Under the pieces are notes generated by a model. It had not been told where the DNA came from. It worked only from the letters and a program-made list of their open reading frames with translations, and did not search any database. A DNA stretch of 64,000 nt from Sipunculus nudus (lineage: Eukaryota; Annelida; Sipuncula; Golfingiida; Sipunculidae), in assembly GCA_026874595.1 (NCBI GenBank), contig CM049313.1:65106159-65170158 (forward strand), given 5' to 3'. Made by a program: the position numbers and the translations under genes. Positions 1-12,425 of the stretch are shown piece by piece (within the stretch, counting starts at the first letter, position 1; each line of letters starts with the position of its first letter).

Positions 1-1882
1 CTGTTTCCTAAGAAAAGAGTAAACAGGCTCCATCAATTTTGTGAACATCCTAGGCCCTGATGCGAGTCCTTTGGGCAAGACAGTGAACTGGTAGACTTGA
101 TCTTGCCACAAAAATTGAGATATCTTTTGTGGTCCTGATGAAAAGGTACGCTATATAATAAGCGTCCTTTAGATCAACTGAGACCATAAAACATCCTGGG
201 AAAACTAAGTCTACCGCATTTTGGATGGATTCCATCTTAAAATGACGGTACTCAATTGATTCATTAAGAAACTTCAGGTTAAGTATGACCCTATGTGACC
301 CATCTCTCTTCTCTCTAATGAAAATATTCGAAAAACATTGTCTGGAGCAGGTACAGCATTTTTAATCTCCCCATTTTCTAACAGTAAGGCAATTTCCTTA
401 TTGATGACCTCTGTCTCTAAATCATTGAACTTAATGGGTCTTGGAATGAAATGCTGTTCTGGCATGGTATGATTTACAAATTCCAACTCCCCAATTCTAT
501 ATGAAAAACTTCAACCTGCCACCAACTTTATCACATTTGACATATGAAGGACTGGGTTTCAAGAGTGCTTTATCGTTGTTAAACTGTTTTTGAGGTACGT
601 AACATCTCGACTAGTCTCATTTGTAAAATTTGATAGTACACTTGCCTTTGTTGTTGTCAAATTTGAGTTCCCTTCCAGTATGGTTTATGACGATAACTCG
701 CCTTTCCGCCTCTCTGTGGCTGGGTCTGGCGAGCCTTGAACCCTAAAAAAGGCCTGTTAACTGGTGTTTTCCCTTTCTTACTGGGGTGCCTGTCAGAGCT
801 TGTCCTGAACTGTGTGTGTCCCACAAGTCATCTGCTGACATTATGAGTGTCCTGAATTTGTTGCATAGTTTGTGAGAGATTATCCCTAAATAGCAGTCCT
901 GTCACAGGCACGTCGGGCTTACATAAATCGTTGTACTGTCCATGAAAGTCTCCCCTGATCAGTTCCCTTCGTCTAAGATTCTGCTCCTGATTTGCGTGAG
1001 CAAACGTTGTCATCCCGTCAAAAAGTTTTGTTATCGTTAAGGCACAGTCTTTCTCATTAAGTGGTCTATGCTCTTGTCTAGCTTTCAGCAATGTATCCGT
1101 CACCGTTATCAAAGGGCACATACCTTTCACTATTCCTGTTTGTGCTCTTTGCATCCTGCTGTCACATAATTTTGTGTCATTCCTTAGTGTTGTCCAAATC
1201 TCTTTATTAACTCTTGGCACTTTGAGGTTACTTACATTTCCTTGAATAAGCGTGCTTTCAAGCTTTTCTTTCGCGGTGTTGTCCGTTGTTGTTAGCCGAC
1301 ATATTTTGTTCAGCAAGTCCGCTAGTTTTGGCGTGAAATCAAGTCCTACCGATTCTTGTTTTTGAAGTTGCGATTCGATCTGGTCAAGGAAGTCCATTTC
1401 ATCATTATCTACATCACTGTCATCGTCATTCAGTTGCAGAAGATCATCGATAACTGCTTGACGGTCACGGTTTCTATTTGAAAGTCCCATGTTGTTTTGG
1501 ACCTCGTTTGTCCCGGAAGTGTTTTCTTGTGCCCCGGAAGTGCCCTCGTGTGACCCTTTATCGGCCTCTGCGACTGTCCTAGAATTATGGTGGGACGTTT
1601 GGCGTTTAAGCAACGAAATTTCCGCTTGCATTCCTTTAATTGTTTCTAGTAACGCTGAGTGTTTAGCCTCTGTTGAATCTTTAAAAGATTCGAAGTCTGC
1701 GATGATGGCTTCCGTACCCGGATCAAACCTGCCATTTCCAACATGGCGTCGCGATTCTTTTTCAGATCTATGCGCCATTGTTTGGGCTTGGTCTGTTTCA
1801 TTCTATGAATTACGCCGCTCATAGAATTAGCGTCTTGATCATGTACGCCCCTCTGAAAGCTAGCGTCCTGTTTTGATTCCAT
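1..1882 (-). mobile_element. Decayed DIRS-like (tyrosine-recombinase) retrotransposon, 5' part
   Basis: The minus strand reads gag first (1778 to 828) and then reverse-transcriptase pieces (about 486 to 50), the order of DIRS-type elements. RT is marked by a proline-rich lead-in, PIKFNDLE, at about 430 and by the palm motif VDLKDAYY at about 160. The RT reading frame has several shifts and stops between 830 and 50, so this copy is dead. The element runs off the left edge of the window, so RNase H, methyltransferase and recombinase domains cannot be assessed. The right boundary is set only by the end of coding similarity. A Ty3-like origin is possible but fits the gag less well. Confidence 0.72.
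828..1778 (-). CDS. DIRS-like gag (ORF1) protein, 316 codons
   Basis: This is the longest open frame of the retroelement and starts at an ATG (MAHRSEK). The N-terminal ~60 residues are charged and probably coiled-coil (DFESFKDST to LLKRQ). An acidic linker follows around residues 110-135 (LNDDDSDVDNDEMDF). The C-terminal half carries the pattern I associate with DIRS gag proteins: a histidine/asparagine-containing helix, LRRRELIRGDFHGQY, and a conserved-looking PVTGLLFRDNLSQ block near the end. The frame closes with TGA at 828, earlier than expected. The sequence downstream continues in shifted frames with arginine/glycine-rich pieces, so the natural C-terminus was probably longer. The role would be virus-like-particle or RNA binding, inferred from the family. 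It is not a host gene. Confidence 0.65.
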   Translation of the reverse strand: MAHRSEKESRRHVGNGRFDPGTEAIIADFESFKDSTEAKHSALLETIKGMQAEISLLKRQTSHHNSRTVAEADKGSHEGTSGAQENTSGTNEVQNNMGLSNRNRDRQAVIDDLLQLNDDDSDVDNDEMDFLDQIESQLQKQESVGLDFTPKLADLLNKICRLTTTDNTAKEKLESTLIQGNVSNLKVPRVNKEIWTTLRNDTKLCDSRMQRAQTGIVKGMCPLITVTDTLLKARQEHRPLNEKDCALTITKLFDGMTTFAHANQEQNLRRRELIRGDFHGQYNDLCKPDVPVTGLLFRDNLSQTMQQIQDTHNVSR

Positions 1883-2040
1883 ATTGGGGCTGGGTACCAG
1901 TCAATCTCGATGACCCGTGAACCAAAATGGCCCTGATGTTGGATCAGCTAAGAAATGAAGCCGTTTTCTGGCCAAATTTCCAATGAACGGAATAAAATAT
2001 GCTTACTGTAAGAACCCTGGCCGTCCAAATAATAGGCCTA

Positions 2041-4900
2041 GGCCTAGGCCTAATGAATGAGAAGGTCGATTGTCAGAGAAGACGTGTAAACTGCTCGGAT
2101 AAATATCACCGAATGATCTCTCTAAAACTTACCTTCATGGGAACCGGAAATACATTGCCTCATGGAAACAGTGAACTTGCGCTCTCACGTGACCTCTGCA
2201 GACTTAAGGATTGACAGAATTCTCATCAAACTTCAACTGGTAAATCTCATTTAAATTTGGAATTAGCCATGAGCTTTTGACCAGTGTGGGTCAAAAAAGC
2301 AACATGGCTGCAAGCAGTGAAAACATGGTACGCATCGGAGAATTTATTTTTTTTATACTCTTGTTTCACATGAACATTTATACTTGGCCCGCGTTTCCTC
2401 GTGGTGATCGTGCAACTGTTATCCGATGCCACATCACAAAATATACAACTATTCCCCGGCCTAGATATGTTAGGCCTACAAACGCGAGGGACATTTGCAT
2501 TTTGTGTTGAACCTGCCAGCGAACATCATGTGACCTGTGTCAACTGTTTGAAGTGAAATATACATGTTTGAAATGTACATGTGCAGCATTGGGGAATGTG
2601 ACTGAAATGTACAAGCGTCTCTGGCATGACGTCACAATCAACCAGTGCTTTAAAACCCAGCGTATGACCTAGCGGGTAGCCAGGCTGATGGAACGCGCTA
2701 CCAATGACCAAACAAAGCGGCTACCGTCATCTAAATTTTACTGTTTCATTCCAAAGAAACGCTGTTCATATTGGGGTTTGGGAATAATTTAAAATTTATT
2801 AAATACACTAATTTCACTAATATTTACCCCAACAATCTGGTTTCGCTGAACAACGTCATTCCTCATAACCATTTGCATTGGACACGGTAACACAAATAGC
2901 AGAATAGCCCAACTTGTTTCCGCAACAGAACTGACATGAATACATATAGATTAAATGATAATTCATGGTCAGCAGGTGGAACGAATTACATTATTATCCT
3001 TCTGAAGTGTTGTACTATAAAAACTACAGTCCCTGCTACCAACCACGTTTGAAATGACTATGAATTCTAAATGTGTATACCGATCTAAGTTTGAATCATG
3101 CAAGTTTAAATAAATTAACGTTCATCGTGGCATATAAAATCTGTGATTTACGGCTTGATTCTGGTAAAAAATTCCCATAAAAACCCAGAGGCGATTAACC
3201 CTACCTGCCATCTTGCTATTTTGCTAAACACTGGCAAAACCGTTAATGACATTTTTCGCCTTCATTTTAAAAGAGTTTACCGCAAGTAACGGAAAAATCG
3301 ATCTCCGGACACGCGTATGAACAACGGGGGATATCATACTTCCCCAAATGCTATCTGCTCAGATGAACGATCGATGTTAAAACGGCTTTCATATCAATAT
3401 CAAATATCCCTCCGGGGTGCATCCGTACCGGGGAACATAAGTGCGCTCCCCTTGGCTTTGTTTTCGTGTGTTTTTTTTTTTCAAATATTTTGTTAAATTG
3501 TTTCCTTGTTTTTTTTTTAACAATGCATAGCCTGTCTGTTTTACTGGATGTTTCGCCAATGGCACTCTGGCTCAAGCACGGCTCGATAAAACGTTATGTC
3601 CATGGAAGAAATGTCAGGGTCGGTGAAAAAAAGCGCTTTGGAGTGAACTTCGTTTTGGTTTATATCCGTCTGCAAAATATACATGCCAGTCATCACATGG
3701 CATAGGAAGTCGCATCGCATAGGAAGTATATATGATTCTGAAATATGAGCACCTATCTCATCAAATCATTTTAAATCCACTTCTGGCTCCATCTGTCTCC
3801 ACATTTCTGAGAGTAATTTCATTGTTTTATCAGATTCCGAAATGGAAATTACATCGTCGCTGCTCTATTCATGGGATAACTGCTTCCTACCCGTTCTCTT
3901 CAAAGGGACATGTTCCTAAATGAACAGTCTTCCTGTTTTATTGTAATTCAAGATCTAATTTTCTCCCAAAATCGACGCCATGACTTACTTATTGTCCCTT
4001 TTGAATGGAACATGCAGCCTTTTTTTGTCTGTCTGTCTGTACGTGTGTAAGAATGGCTTGACATGGGAAGGACGAAATATGAATTTTCGTGAAAATTTCC
4101 CATGTGTATTATGATCTAGACAAGGGATAGACACAATATTTATGAACACTCTAATATGTCAAACCCTTGACGTCACATGAACCTTGGAGGGGGACTTATC
4201 CGTAAGCTCTGTTAAAACTGATGTCTTTCCGAAATGGTTATGAATAATCATAACAGCGGGATGGTTATTTGGAATGCCACGCCACTTGTGTACGCAATTA
4301 GTCGTTTCTGGTCAGTAGTGGACCTACGTGCACTCCCGCTACGTTTAAGTGCGGAACTCAAGTCAGAGATTTTCTAATGGACTTATAATATAATTTGACT
4401 CGAACCTCAAGCACTCGGAATTGTACGTAATTGTACTAACACATACCTTTTTAAAGTGAGAGACAATATTGATAATGTCAGAGTTAATCCACTTTTGCCA
4501 GGTAACACCAGGATAATCGACAACTATTCACTATATTTAGCTATTTAAGTCAGAGCTAACGTCTGTCAATTTATTATAAATATAAATTGTCCAGGAGATC
4601 CATTGCCCTCCACATTTGTCACGGGGACCTCTCGGAGGACTTACCACAGACAAATGACCATGTTATTACTGGTCACGTTGCTAGCTGAAAGTCCAGTTGC
4701 GTGAAAGACAGGTGAGGTTCCATGTTTGAAGCTCACACCACGTTCTATACTTCTAACGGCAGATGCCAACAACGAACATAAGGCAGTCGGAGGTGACACA
4801 GAGGTTAACCGGCGTGTGATACAGCACCCAGTGGTGACAAGACGTGAACGGACGTATTCCCGTCAATGTATTTCAGGTAACACTTTCTTCCGATTTGTCC
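2041..4900. other. Intergenic, no gene recognised
   Basis: Short open frames only, none with a recognisable domain. The stretch holds a three-fold GGCCTA hexamer at about 2034-2051, poly-T runs near 3470-3520 and a short GTCT repeat at about 4027. No RNA gene was seen. Confidence 0.5.
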
Positions 4901-4960
4901 ACTGACTGTCGTTTTTGTATAATTAGTGGTTACTCATTCATAGAACGGTCACTCAAACGA

Positions 4961-5130
4961 TGGGACGGTCATTGAAACGTGTTATATGAGATAAGGTTAC
5001 GAAGGTTTCACTCTTTAAGCGACCGATGTGGTCCGAACATTTTCGATGGAACGGCAATGGTAACGTGTTATATGAGTTTGGGTTAAGGAGGTTTCAATCT
5101 TTAAGCGAACGAAGCGTCCCGGACATTTAT
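4961..5130. repeat. Tandem duplication of an ~85-bp segment
   Basis: Two adjacent diverged copies (about 4961-5043 and 5046-5130) share ACGTGTTATATGAG, then AGGTTTCA and CTTTAAGCGA in the same order, and a closing GGACATTT/CGAACATTT block. Not coding. Confidence 0.7.
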
Positions 5131-5689
5131 TCTTTTAAAGAAATCCTTGATCCGGTACAAAGGATACCGAAGGTTTATTAGCTGTGCTTAGCATCAGGAA
5201 CTGGGTAGGTTCTAATGATCAAACTATCAGCCTGCAGCATCCTTGTTGAATGGTTTGAAATCGATGCTTCTCTGAATGTCGGGCATGTTGTATGTTTGTG
5301 CGTTTGTTATACAAGGTATGATATAAAAATCTGTGAATAGATCTGTGTAAAAATATGGTCAGGTCGGATAATGTAAACTGTCACTAACAAACCGGGTGAC
5401 GTACAATCCGAGTGACGCACGTACAGCTTTCAAGAAACTGTCAAAGGCAGGCTAAGGAATTTGAAAAAAAATAATTGATAGATCGAGTCATGCGCAGGAT
5501 TGGCTTTCTGATTTGAGTATATTTGCCAGTGTCGTTTGCAAATATGACGTTATTTTCCACTTAAGATAATAATGCTTGTCTAAAAAAGACTGGAGTTGGT
5601 AAGTACAGGACTAGCCACAAAAACATGAATCACATTTTTATAATTAACTGCTGTAAGCCTTGGGGATATATTCTTGGCTTTAGTATAAA

Positions 5690-5830
5690 AGCCGTCGCAA
5701 GGGTAGCGCCATTTTGCCCCTCTGACATTGAGAGCCTATCGGATGGATGGCCGTTGAAGTGCATTTCCCCATATGATTGTGTCACGACCCAAGTAGGCTT
5801 ACAATTCCAATGCCAATGCCTACTTTGTTT
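5690..5830 (+). repeat. Unnamed dispersed repeat family Y, copy 1 (partial)
   Basis: It contains GCGCCATTTTGCCCCTCTGAC, which resembles GCGCCATTTCGGCCCTTTGAC near 41970. It also has a TCACGACCCAAGTAGGCTTA block resembling one at 35338-35357 and another at 42482. The other two copies are longer. Confidence 0.6.
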
Positions 5831-6179
5831 CGACTATTCCACAGGGCCGCTCGACGGTAGTAAATACAAACAAAACGTATGTTACATTTTAAAGATCAAA
5901 TTTTTAGTTACACTTTGATTCAGACGGTCTCGCATACAATCTTTTTTTACCGGTGGAATCATTAAGCCTATCGTGAGAGAAGAAATTTTCATTTCATTCT
6001 GCTGCGTTGTCAATAGTTGAGTGTTAAGACTGGTCATTATAGTTTGTTATAAGTTGCAAGACGTTTAGCTAAATGCGCTCCTTTCGGGCAGATATGTAGT
6101 TAGAATAATAAAGAATGGCGCTAAGCGCTAACACAGCCTTATAATCTTCATTGATCGCACTATGGCTTATTCTGCGTTG

Positions 6180-6180
<1 letters not shown>

Positions 6181-6248
<68 letters not shown>
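6181..6248. repeat. (TA)n microsatellite
   Basis: A nearly uninterrupted TA run of about 68 bp. Its translation gives an alternating I/Y peptide that is not a gene. Confidence 0.97.
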
Positions 6249-6250
<2 letters not shown>

Positions 6251-6599
6251 TGCATTACATTTCGCGTATCCCTCGCATAATATAGTCCGTTCAACCACCA
6301 ATGTCCACCTGTTTTTCGCGATTATATTTTTTTCCAGCCAAAGAGCGCCAAAACGTTTTGCTCCTAGAACAGAAAGAAGCTAATGCTTAATTAACTTTTA
6401 TGGAAATAAATGCCTATCTTATCTCATTGTCATGTAAACAATTTAAAACCCTTTTATGAGTAACTAGTATATTCTGTAGCGTCATCTTACCATATATCTA
6501 TGAAATGAACATGACTTGGAATAGTGATGACGTCATAATAGACGTGACGCACGAACAGAAGCACTCATATTCACGGCCCCATTTACACACTTTTTTTCT

Positions 6600-6840
6600 G
6601 GAGCGCCCTACATCGTTTAGCGCGCCAAGTCCCCCAGACGCACCAGACTTCGATACATTTTCACCACCGGTTTGATTGTTCTACATTCTAGCGCGCCAGA
6701 CGGCCTACATTCGTGCTTCGAACGTGTGTAAACAGAAGTGGAGCGCGCTATTTATATAGCGCGCTCCAGCATAACTCGGCTGTCATGTGACTTGGATTTA
6801 CCAATGCGCGCAAGGGGGAATCCAATCTAGACCGTGCTAG
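6600..6840. other. GC-rich segment with repeated GCGCGC motifs and a palindrome
   Basis: The motif AGCGCGCC/GAGCGCGCTA recurs several times here and again near 7544. A perfect palindrome with 12-bp arms lies at 6740-6751 and 6756-6767 around a TTAT loop. Probably the remains of an older inverted-repeat element into which the adjacent MITE inserted. No gene. Confidence 0.45.
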
Positions 6841-7376
6841 ATAGACTGGTACCCTGCTCTATTATGGCCCTCAGCCAAGCATAGAGACAGGCGTACAACG
6901 CCATCTTTAGTACTCCCAGTTGCAACTCCTGACTTACTTGTACTGGTTCCAACTCCAGTATGCACGCTCATACCGGTTGTCATGGACGTTCACGCGATCC
7001 TTGATGATTATCCGTGTAAATTTCCTATAAAATAACTTTCTGTAGTTATTACTAGTTTTCAAATATGAAGAATGAGTTGTTACACAAAAAGTGAATGATG
7101 GATGTATAGATAATACGATATACTGAATGTTATATATTCCACTGTGCGTAGCAGTGATGTATTATTAATATATATTAATCTGATCATAAATGTCACACGT
7201 AACGTACAACCAACTTTTGGTAATTTCTCTGAGCAAACGAAATGCTTATTTTTATCATATATCATACATACTGGAGTTGGAACCAGTCTGCCGGGAGTGC
7301 ATAAGATGGCGTTGTACGCCCGTCTCTATGATTGGCCTAGAGCAGCGGTGCCATAATAGAGCGGGGTACCAGTCCA
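6841..7376. mobile_element. hAT-like MITE, 536 bp, with ~110-bp inverted ends
   Basis: The ends are inverted copies of each other. Left 6841-6960 and right 7265-7376 share GACTGGTACC, CTCTATTATGG, a block around GGCGTTGTACGCC and TACTGGAGTTGGAACCAGT. The element is flanked on both sides by CGTGCTAG (6833-6840 and 7377-7384), an 8-bp duplication as expected for hAT transposition. There is no transposase frame inside, so it is non-autonomous. The central ~300 bp are AT-rich and unremarkable. Confidence 0.8.
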
Positions 7377-7569
7377 CGTGCTAGGTGGCAGTAATTATCT
7401 GCGTGTAAACGCAATGCAGATTCCAGGCCGGGCTAAGTGCAATGCGGTCTAGATGTCAGGGTAGTGCGCTCTACATAGTCACTTGGTCCGACACGGTGTA
7501 AACGCAAGTTAAAAAGCAGCCCGCTCGAAATTTTTCTTTACCGGTCTAGCGCGCGCCACATTTTTGTAG

Positions 7570-10500
7570 TGAAAATAGGGCTATTTATCAAGAGCTGCCG
7601 ACCCCGGTCCTCGGTAAGACTTTAACGTTATTCTCCTCGTGCACGCGCTTCACTGTTGCGCTTGCCGTGGTCACTAGTTGACATTCCCTACACAAGTTAC
7701 ATCCATACAACGTAATGGACGAATGAACCAGTAATGTATCTGCAGGCGCCCGCTCAAACTAGAAGTGAAATGACTGGAAACAAGTCTTATCTGGTGCACA
7801 TAATGCACAAATAAGGTCAAATATGGCTTAAATAAATATCAATAAACGCACTTGTGTGTGTACTTCGAAACTCCCTTGAATCTTCCATCAATGTAGACAT
7901 AAACGGCGGACCCGTGTATGGGGAGTTAGCACTATAAGTGACAAGATAATATGCTGGACATGTCTGGTATTCTAGGTAATTGTCATAAATGCTGCGTTAT
8001 GTGAGGACGTTACTTAGCCACCAAAATGTCATATTCCATTTGGTCTTTCCATCGCAGTAAATTATCCAGTCTGAAAGGTTCAGAATTATTGGGGTTTTCC
8101 TTTCATTATGTGCGACCCTGGTTTGGAGTCGCGCTGCAGATACTTTTCTTTACGTAGCGTGCATGACTGAGTCGGGGCCGTCTCAGTCATGGTACAGGAC
8201 AACTGTTACGTCAAATTACTTCATAGCCATATTCAAGGAGGATAAACAATGGTCACTTGTTAGGGACACCATTAACCACGGATATATATGAAACGTGTCA
8301 ACCAGGCCTTAAAGTGTATAATATCTATATCGTAGGTAGATAGGGTAAAAAAAAAAAAATACGCATTTTCCTTTTTCTGCCATTGATGCAAATTTTTGAC
8401 AACATGGCACTGAAATAAAATGATCGGGACCCATCGTCTTCAGGTCATTATAAATCGACGTTTTGAGTTGGCATGCTGCAGCTTTATGTGGAGATCATCG
8501 CGAAAAATCAGGTGGACTGGCTTGGTGGAAAGACGTACTATGCGAACACAGAGAAACGGTTGGTTGAGAAAAGTTGATCCTGTTTTTTCGCCGTTATAAG
8601 GGGCGCGTTTAATTTTTCGTGAAACTATACTTGAGAACCTTTGATGAAAATTTTCCGAAACTTGGAATCATTAAAGGGTCACATGTATAACTGGTGCCCT
8701 AAAGTGTAAGTTTGACCTCTTATCTTGGCGTAGTCCATACCTTTTATTAAGTGAAAATCAGAAATTTCTTATGAGAGGATGATCAGTGTTTTAACATTTT
8801 GCAATGATATGATTCAAGGAATATATAGCTTTATCTAGTAACATGGACTACCGTGTCCTCTTTTAACAAATTTACGGCCTCTGCAGTTGGACCCACCATC
8901 ATCGATACTTAAAAACAATAAAAGCTATTTAATTCCAAATTCGCTTGACAGATTTATTTCAAATTATGATTTTGCCTAGATATATGTCATACGTCAGTGT
9001 CATAGCAGAAAGATTTCAAGTCCTTGACCACGAAAGCGAAATTGATGTAATATTGGTAGTAGTTTCATTTATCATTCTAATAATAGGCATTCGAATAAAT
9101 CATTTCTACATTTTCCTCTTCTGGCGAAATCTTCAAATCCTGCGCCGCATTTTATATATTTATCCTTCTCAGGAATGGCTTCATGTATGTATCTGATCTC
9201 TTTCGCCTGTATCGCAGTTCTCAGTGTCTGTTTAACATGACGTGTGTCTTGTGGTGCCACCTTTGTACTCTCTCACTTTATACTTTGGTTATGAAACACG
9301 GCCTTAAAAAAAAGAAAATTTCCTACATAAGGGAATATATGCACTTCGGCATCTTTGTGGATGTAAATGTAACTTCACCTAATTTATAGTTTGAAAATAA
9401 TTTCATATGACATATAACGTTAAGTAAGGGAAGTCAGGTCAGATAAAGGGGTCAGATTACATACCCGGGTACCATCGATGCAGATTTTCTCAAACTTGTA
9501 TTTAGGAAAGGAATCAGTGTGGACAGCATTATTTATTATATTCCATTTGTTATTAGTGATCTAAGGAGAATTCATTAGTGATGCAAATAAACCCGATACC
9601 TTTAACTACATCACGCTTATATAATCATGTAAGAATAAAAAATTAGTAAAATGTATCTTGGAAGAAATGCTTATCTATGCACAGGCCTGAGCTTAAAGTG
9701 ACAGTGGGTATTCAGTGATATCAATGTTACCGTGTCGGTTTCATATGTCGTGAATGAACGCTGTCACCAAGATACACGTGGTAATTTCTCATTAGTATGG
9801 ATAGATTGGACACATTTTCTAGTGTGTGCATAGTTAAATGCATTAAACAGAAAATGAGAACAGGTCAGGTATAATCTGCAAGAAACCATGTCAGAGTGGT
9901 CGATACTCTCTCTATTCAAGAGGAAATCAGAAGAGAGGAGAACTGAAGGGATGAACAGAACATAAGACTACTGCGTTTAAGATATTTGGCTGATATAAAA
10001 TTTTGGAATGAACTTATAATAGTTTCAATACTTTAGCGGGTTTAACATTGATTAATGAGAAGAAACCGCGTTACAAATTTGAGACTCATTAATTCAGGTA
10101 TTTTTGCAGCTACATAAAAAAATAAAGATTTCGAAACACAAAAGAAAATTGGTTAGGCTAATCTCTTTATCGCAACGAGATAGGTGTCTCTAATGTATTT
10201 GATTGCCGTTAATATTTAACTTCTTTTATCAGGAAACAAAATGCACAGACACACGATCGAGATAAGCCTGACATTTTCGTGATCGACCATTCCAAGACTG
10301 GCAGCACGTGATTCCGAGATCGTGACCACTGAATCCGAGTCCATGACTGAGACTATTGTCCATGGAATAAAAACTAAGTCTGTAAATTTGAGACCAAGAT
10401 AGAAACCATTTAACCGAGACCAAGACTGACTGACGCGAAACGGAGACCACGAGACTATATTGCTTACCCAATGTCATCTTCACCGCCACTATACCAAAGT

Positions 10501-11490
10501 CATTGTTCCCGAAATAGGTTAGTGAACCCGCAATGAGCAATTAGTGTAATATTGCTTCCAGACAGACATAATTCATCATGTGGACAGACCTCCTTTGTTG
10601 AGTAAAAGGGTAAGCAAAGGTAACTCTCAAAGAAAAACACTAGGTTTGAATACGAAGGTGGAAATGTGAAATAGGAATTATAAATCCTGAGATCATTGGA
10701 AACAAAATTTCTTGCGTGAAAAATCGAAATCAAGACCACAAAACAGACCGGGACCAATCTATTATAGCTCCGAGAACAGGACCACCCAGACCGAAATAAA
10801 AAATGACTTAAACGAACCTGGTTATTGGTAATCTAATTATAAGCAATTAACAGAAGAGAGTTAATAAGCCATACTGGTTTAGAGAAAGGGGCCAAGTAAC
10901 AGTCAAACAATCTGCATCAAGAAACCGTAACAAGAAGTTAACATGGGACAAGTAAATCCGCATGAAACTCAACCAAAAAGACTCGGAGCAACAAACTTAT
11001 ATTGAAATAAAGCAGTTTGTGACTGGAATTAAACTAAACAGACCCTGGCTGTGGTTTTTTTCACATCGTCAGGTGAATTAACGTGCAATTCATTGTGATT
11101 ATGTTTTACTGTTTGCTGGACCCGTAAGTAGTTTTGTTTTTCTTTGGAGGGCACCATCAAATCGTCTGGGCATCACGAACGGGACATTAGTAGTCCCATA
11201 AGTAAACACAGTCGGGACAGTTTAAGGTTACTTCAGCCTAGGCTTTACTGGTTTCCAGATGTTGAGAGCTCTCCACAGGATCAGCGGTCATGAGTTTCCG
11301 TATTGAAACTAAATGTAAAGGATCAAGCAGGATTTATCATGTCTGGAAGAAACGGAAGTTAAAAGGTGGCATTCCAACCCTTGTTTGCTCGATGTATTAC
11401 ATTTATTGCTTCAAAAATTACCATGTATATAAAAAATGTTTGATCTATAAGTTGATTTGATATCAATTCAATGAATGATGTATTCAGTTA
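7570..11490. other. Intergenic, no gene recognised
   Basis: All open frames are short and of random-looking composition. The segment at 10250-10800 contains several GAGACC/GACCAAGA-like words, but no clear tandem period could be fixed. No RNA gene, transposon end or long inverted repeat was seen. Confidence 0.5.
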
Positions 11491-11528
11491 ATGGATCTTA
11501 ATTAAAAGCAGACATGATTTTGAATCCT

Positions 11529-11714
11529 ATATATATATATATATATATAACTCTGGAGAAAAACAACACTAAAAATTCACAACAGTCTGTTTCACGGGTC
11601 GCATCCCGTGAAACAGACTGTTGTGAATTTTTAGTGTTGTTTTTCTCCAGAGTTATACCGCTCTGGCCTTGTCTGTAGGCCATAGAGCACTATACATCGG
11701 AGGGTAACACTACC

Positions 11715-11745
<31 letters not shown>
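11529..11745 (+). mobile_element. Penelope-like hairpin repeat, copy 1, between (TA)n tracts
   Basis: A perfect inverted repeat of 53-bp arms (11546-11598 and 11605-11657) around a TCGCAT centre is followed by a ~60-bp tail (11658-11717) and a TA tract (11718-11745). Another TA tract precedes it. The same hairpin outer arm and tail occur in reverse order at 31660-31888. The arms contain GTGAAAC and ACAGACTGT, the 3' half of the hammerhead-like fold that is complete in copy 2, but copy 1 lacks CTGATGA. Assignment to Penelope-like elements is inference. No reverse transcriptase is present. Confidence 0.6.
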
Positions 11746-11748
<3 letters not shown>

Positions 11749-12089
11749 TTTAAGCATTTTTTTCTGCAAAATCACGATAAATCTCTGTTTTGGCAGTACA
11801 TAAACAAAAACAACGTCTTTAACAATGCATATAAACATTTGCATGTATTATCTTATTGAATAATAATTTTAAAAGTTTAAAAAAACCAATTAATTCCTTG
11901 TTAAAATAGCCTTAAAGTGCCTCATAAAGTAAGATATTAAAAAATTAAATATTACTCGTTCTAGTTTTCATACATATATACAAAATTTAACAGAAATATC
12001 TCAGTGAAGATGGTGTAATGGACTGAAATAATATTTTGGGTAAATAGACAAAAAAAATTTTGGGAGAGTAGTTTTGTCCTAGTTTGCTA

Positions 12090-12400
12090 AATGATTGAAG
12101 GGAAGTGACGGTTGAACCACAGGAATTAAATGTATTATCTCTTTTACAAGTGACTATATCGACCCTATCTTCACGAATAGTCTGAAAAATAAACATCTTT
12201 ATGATTAAAAGACAATTCTGTAACCTGCACTTTTAAATCACACTGGGGGGGGGGGGGTTTCAAGTAAAAGCGCACATACTCCTTTCTAAATCCGATAATG
12301 TATGCAGATACAATGTAGAATGTCAAGATGAATGAAGGGAAGTGACATTTGAACGACATGCTAAATGAATGAAATGAAGTGACAGTTGAACCACATTCGA
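12090..12400. repeat. Locally duplicated block
   Basis: AAGGGAAGTGAC plus GTTGAACCACA-like words recur near 12098, 12337 and 12375. The block CAAGTAAAAGCGCACAT with GTATGCAGATACAA at 12260-12316 recurs diverged at 12856-12919, after the MITE. This indicates an older tandem duplication that was later split. Confidence 0.55.
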
Positions 12401-12425
12401 GAGAGAGAGAGAGAGAGAGAGAGAG

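Noticed and set aside
134-160. CTGATGA word as another hammerhead (also at 47245)
   Set aside because: No GAAA core or pairing stems at the right distance.
1489-1824. 111-codon plus-strand frame
   Set aside because: Antisense shadow of the gag frame at 828-1778.
6162-6383. Open frames with Ile-Tyr runs over the (TA)n tracts (also at 13566, 30048, 30464, 30651, 57084 and 62594)
   Set aside because: Translations of TA dinucleotide repeats.
10229-10757. Two overlapping minus-strand frames of 103 and 85 codons
   Set aside because: No domain, no repeat or splice support, and overlapping frames in AT-rich DNA.
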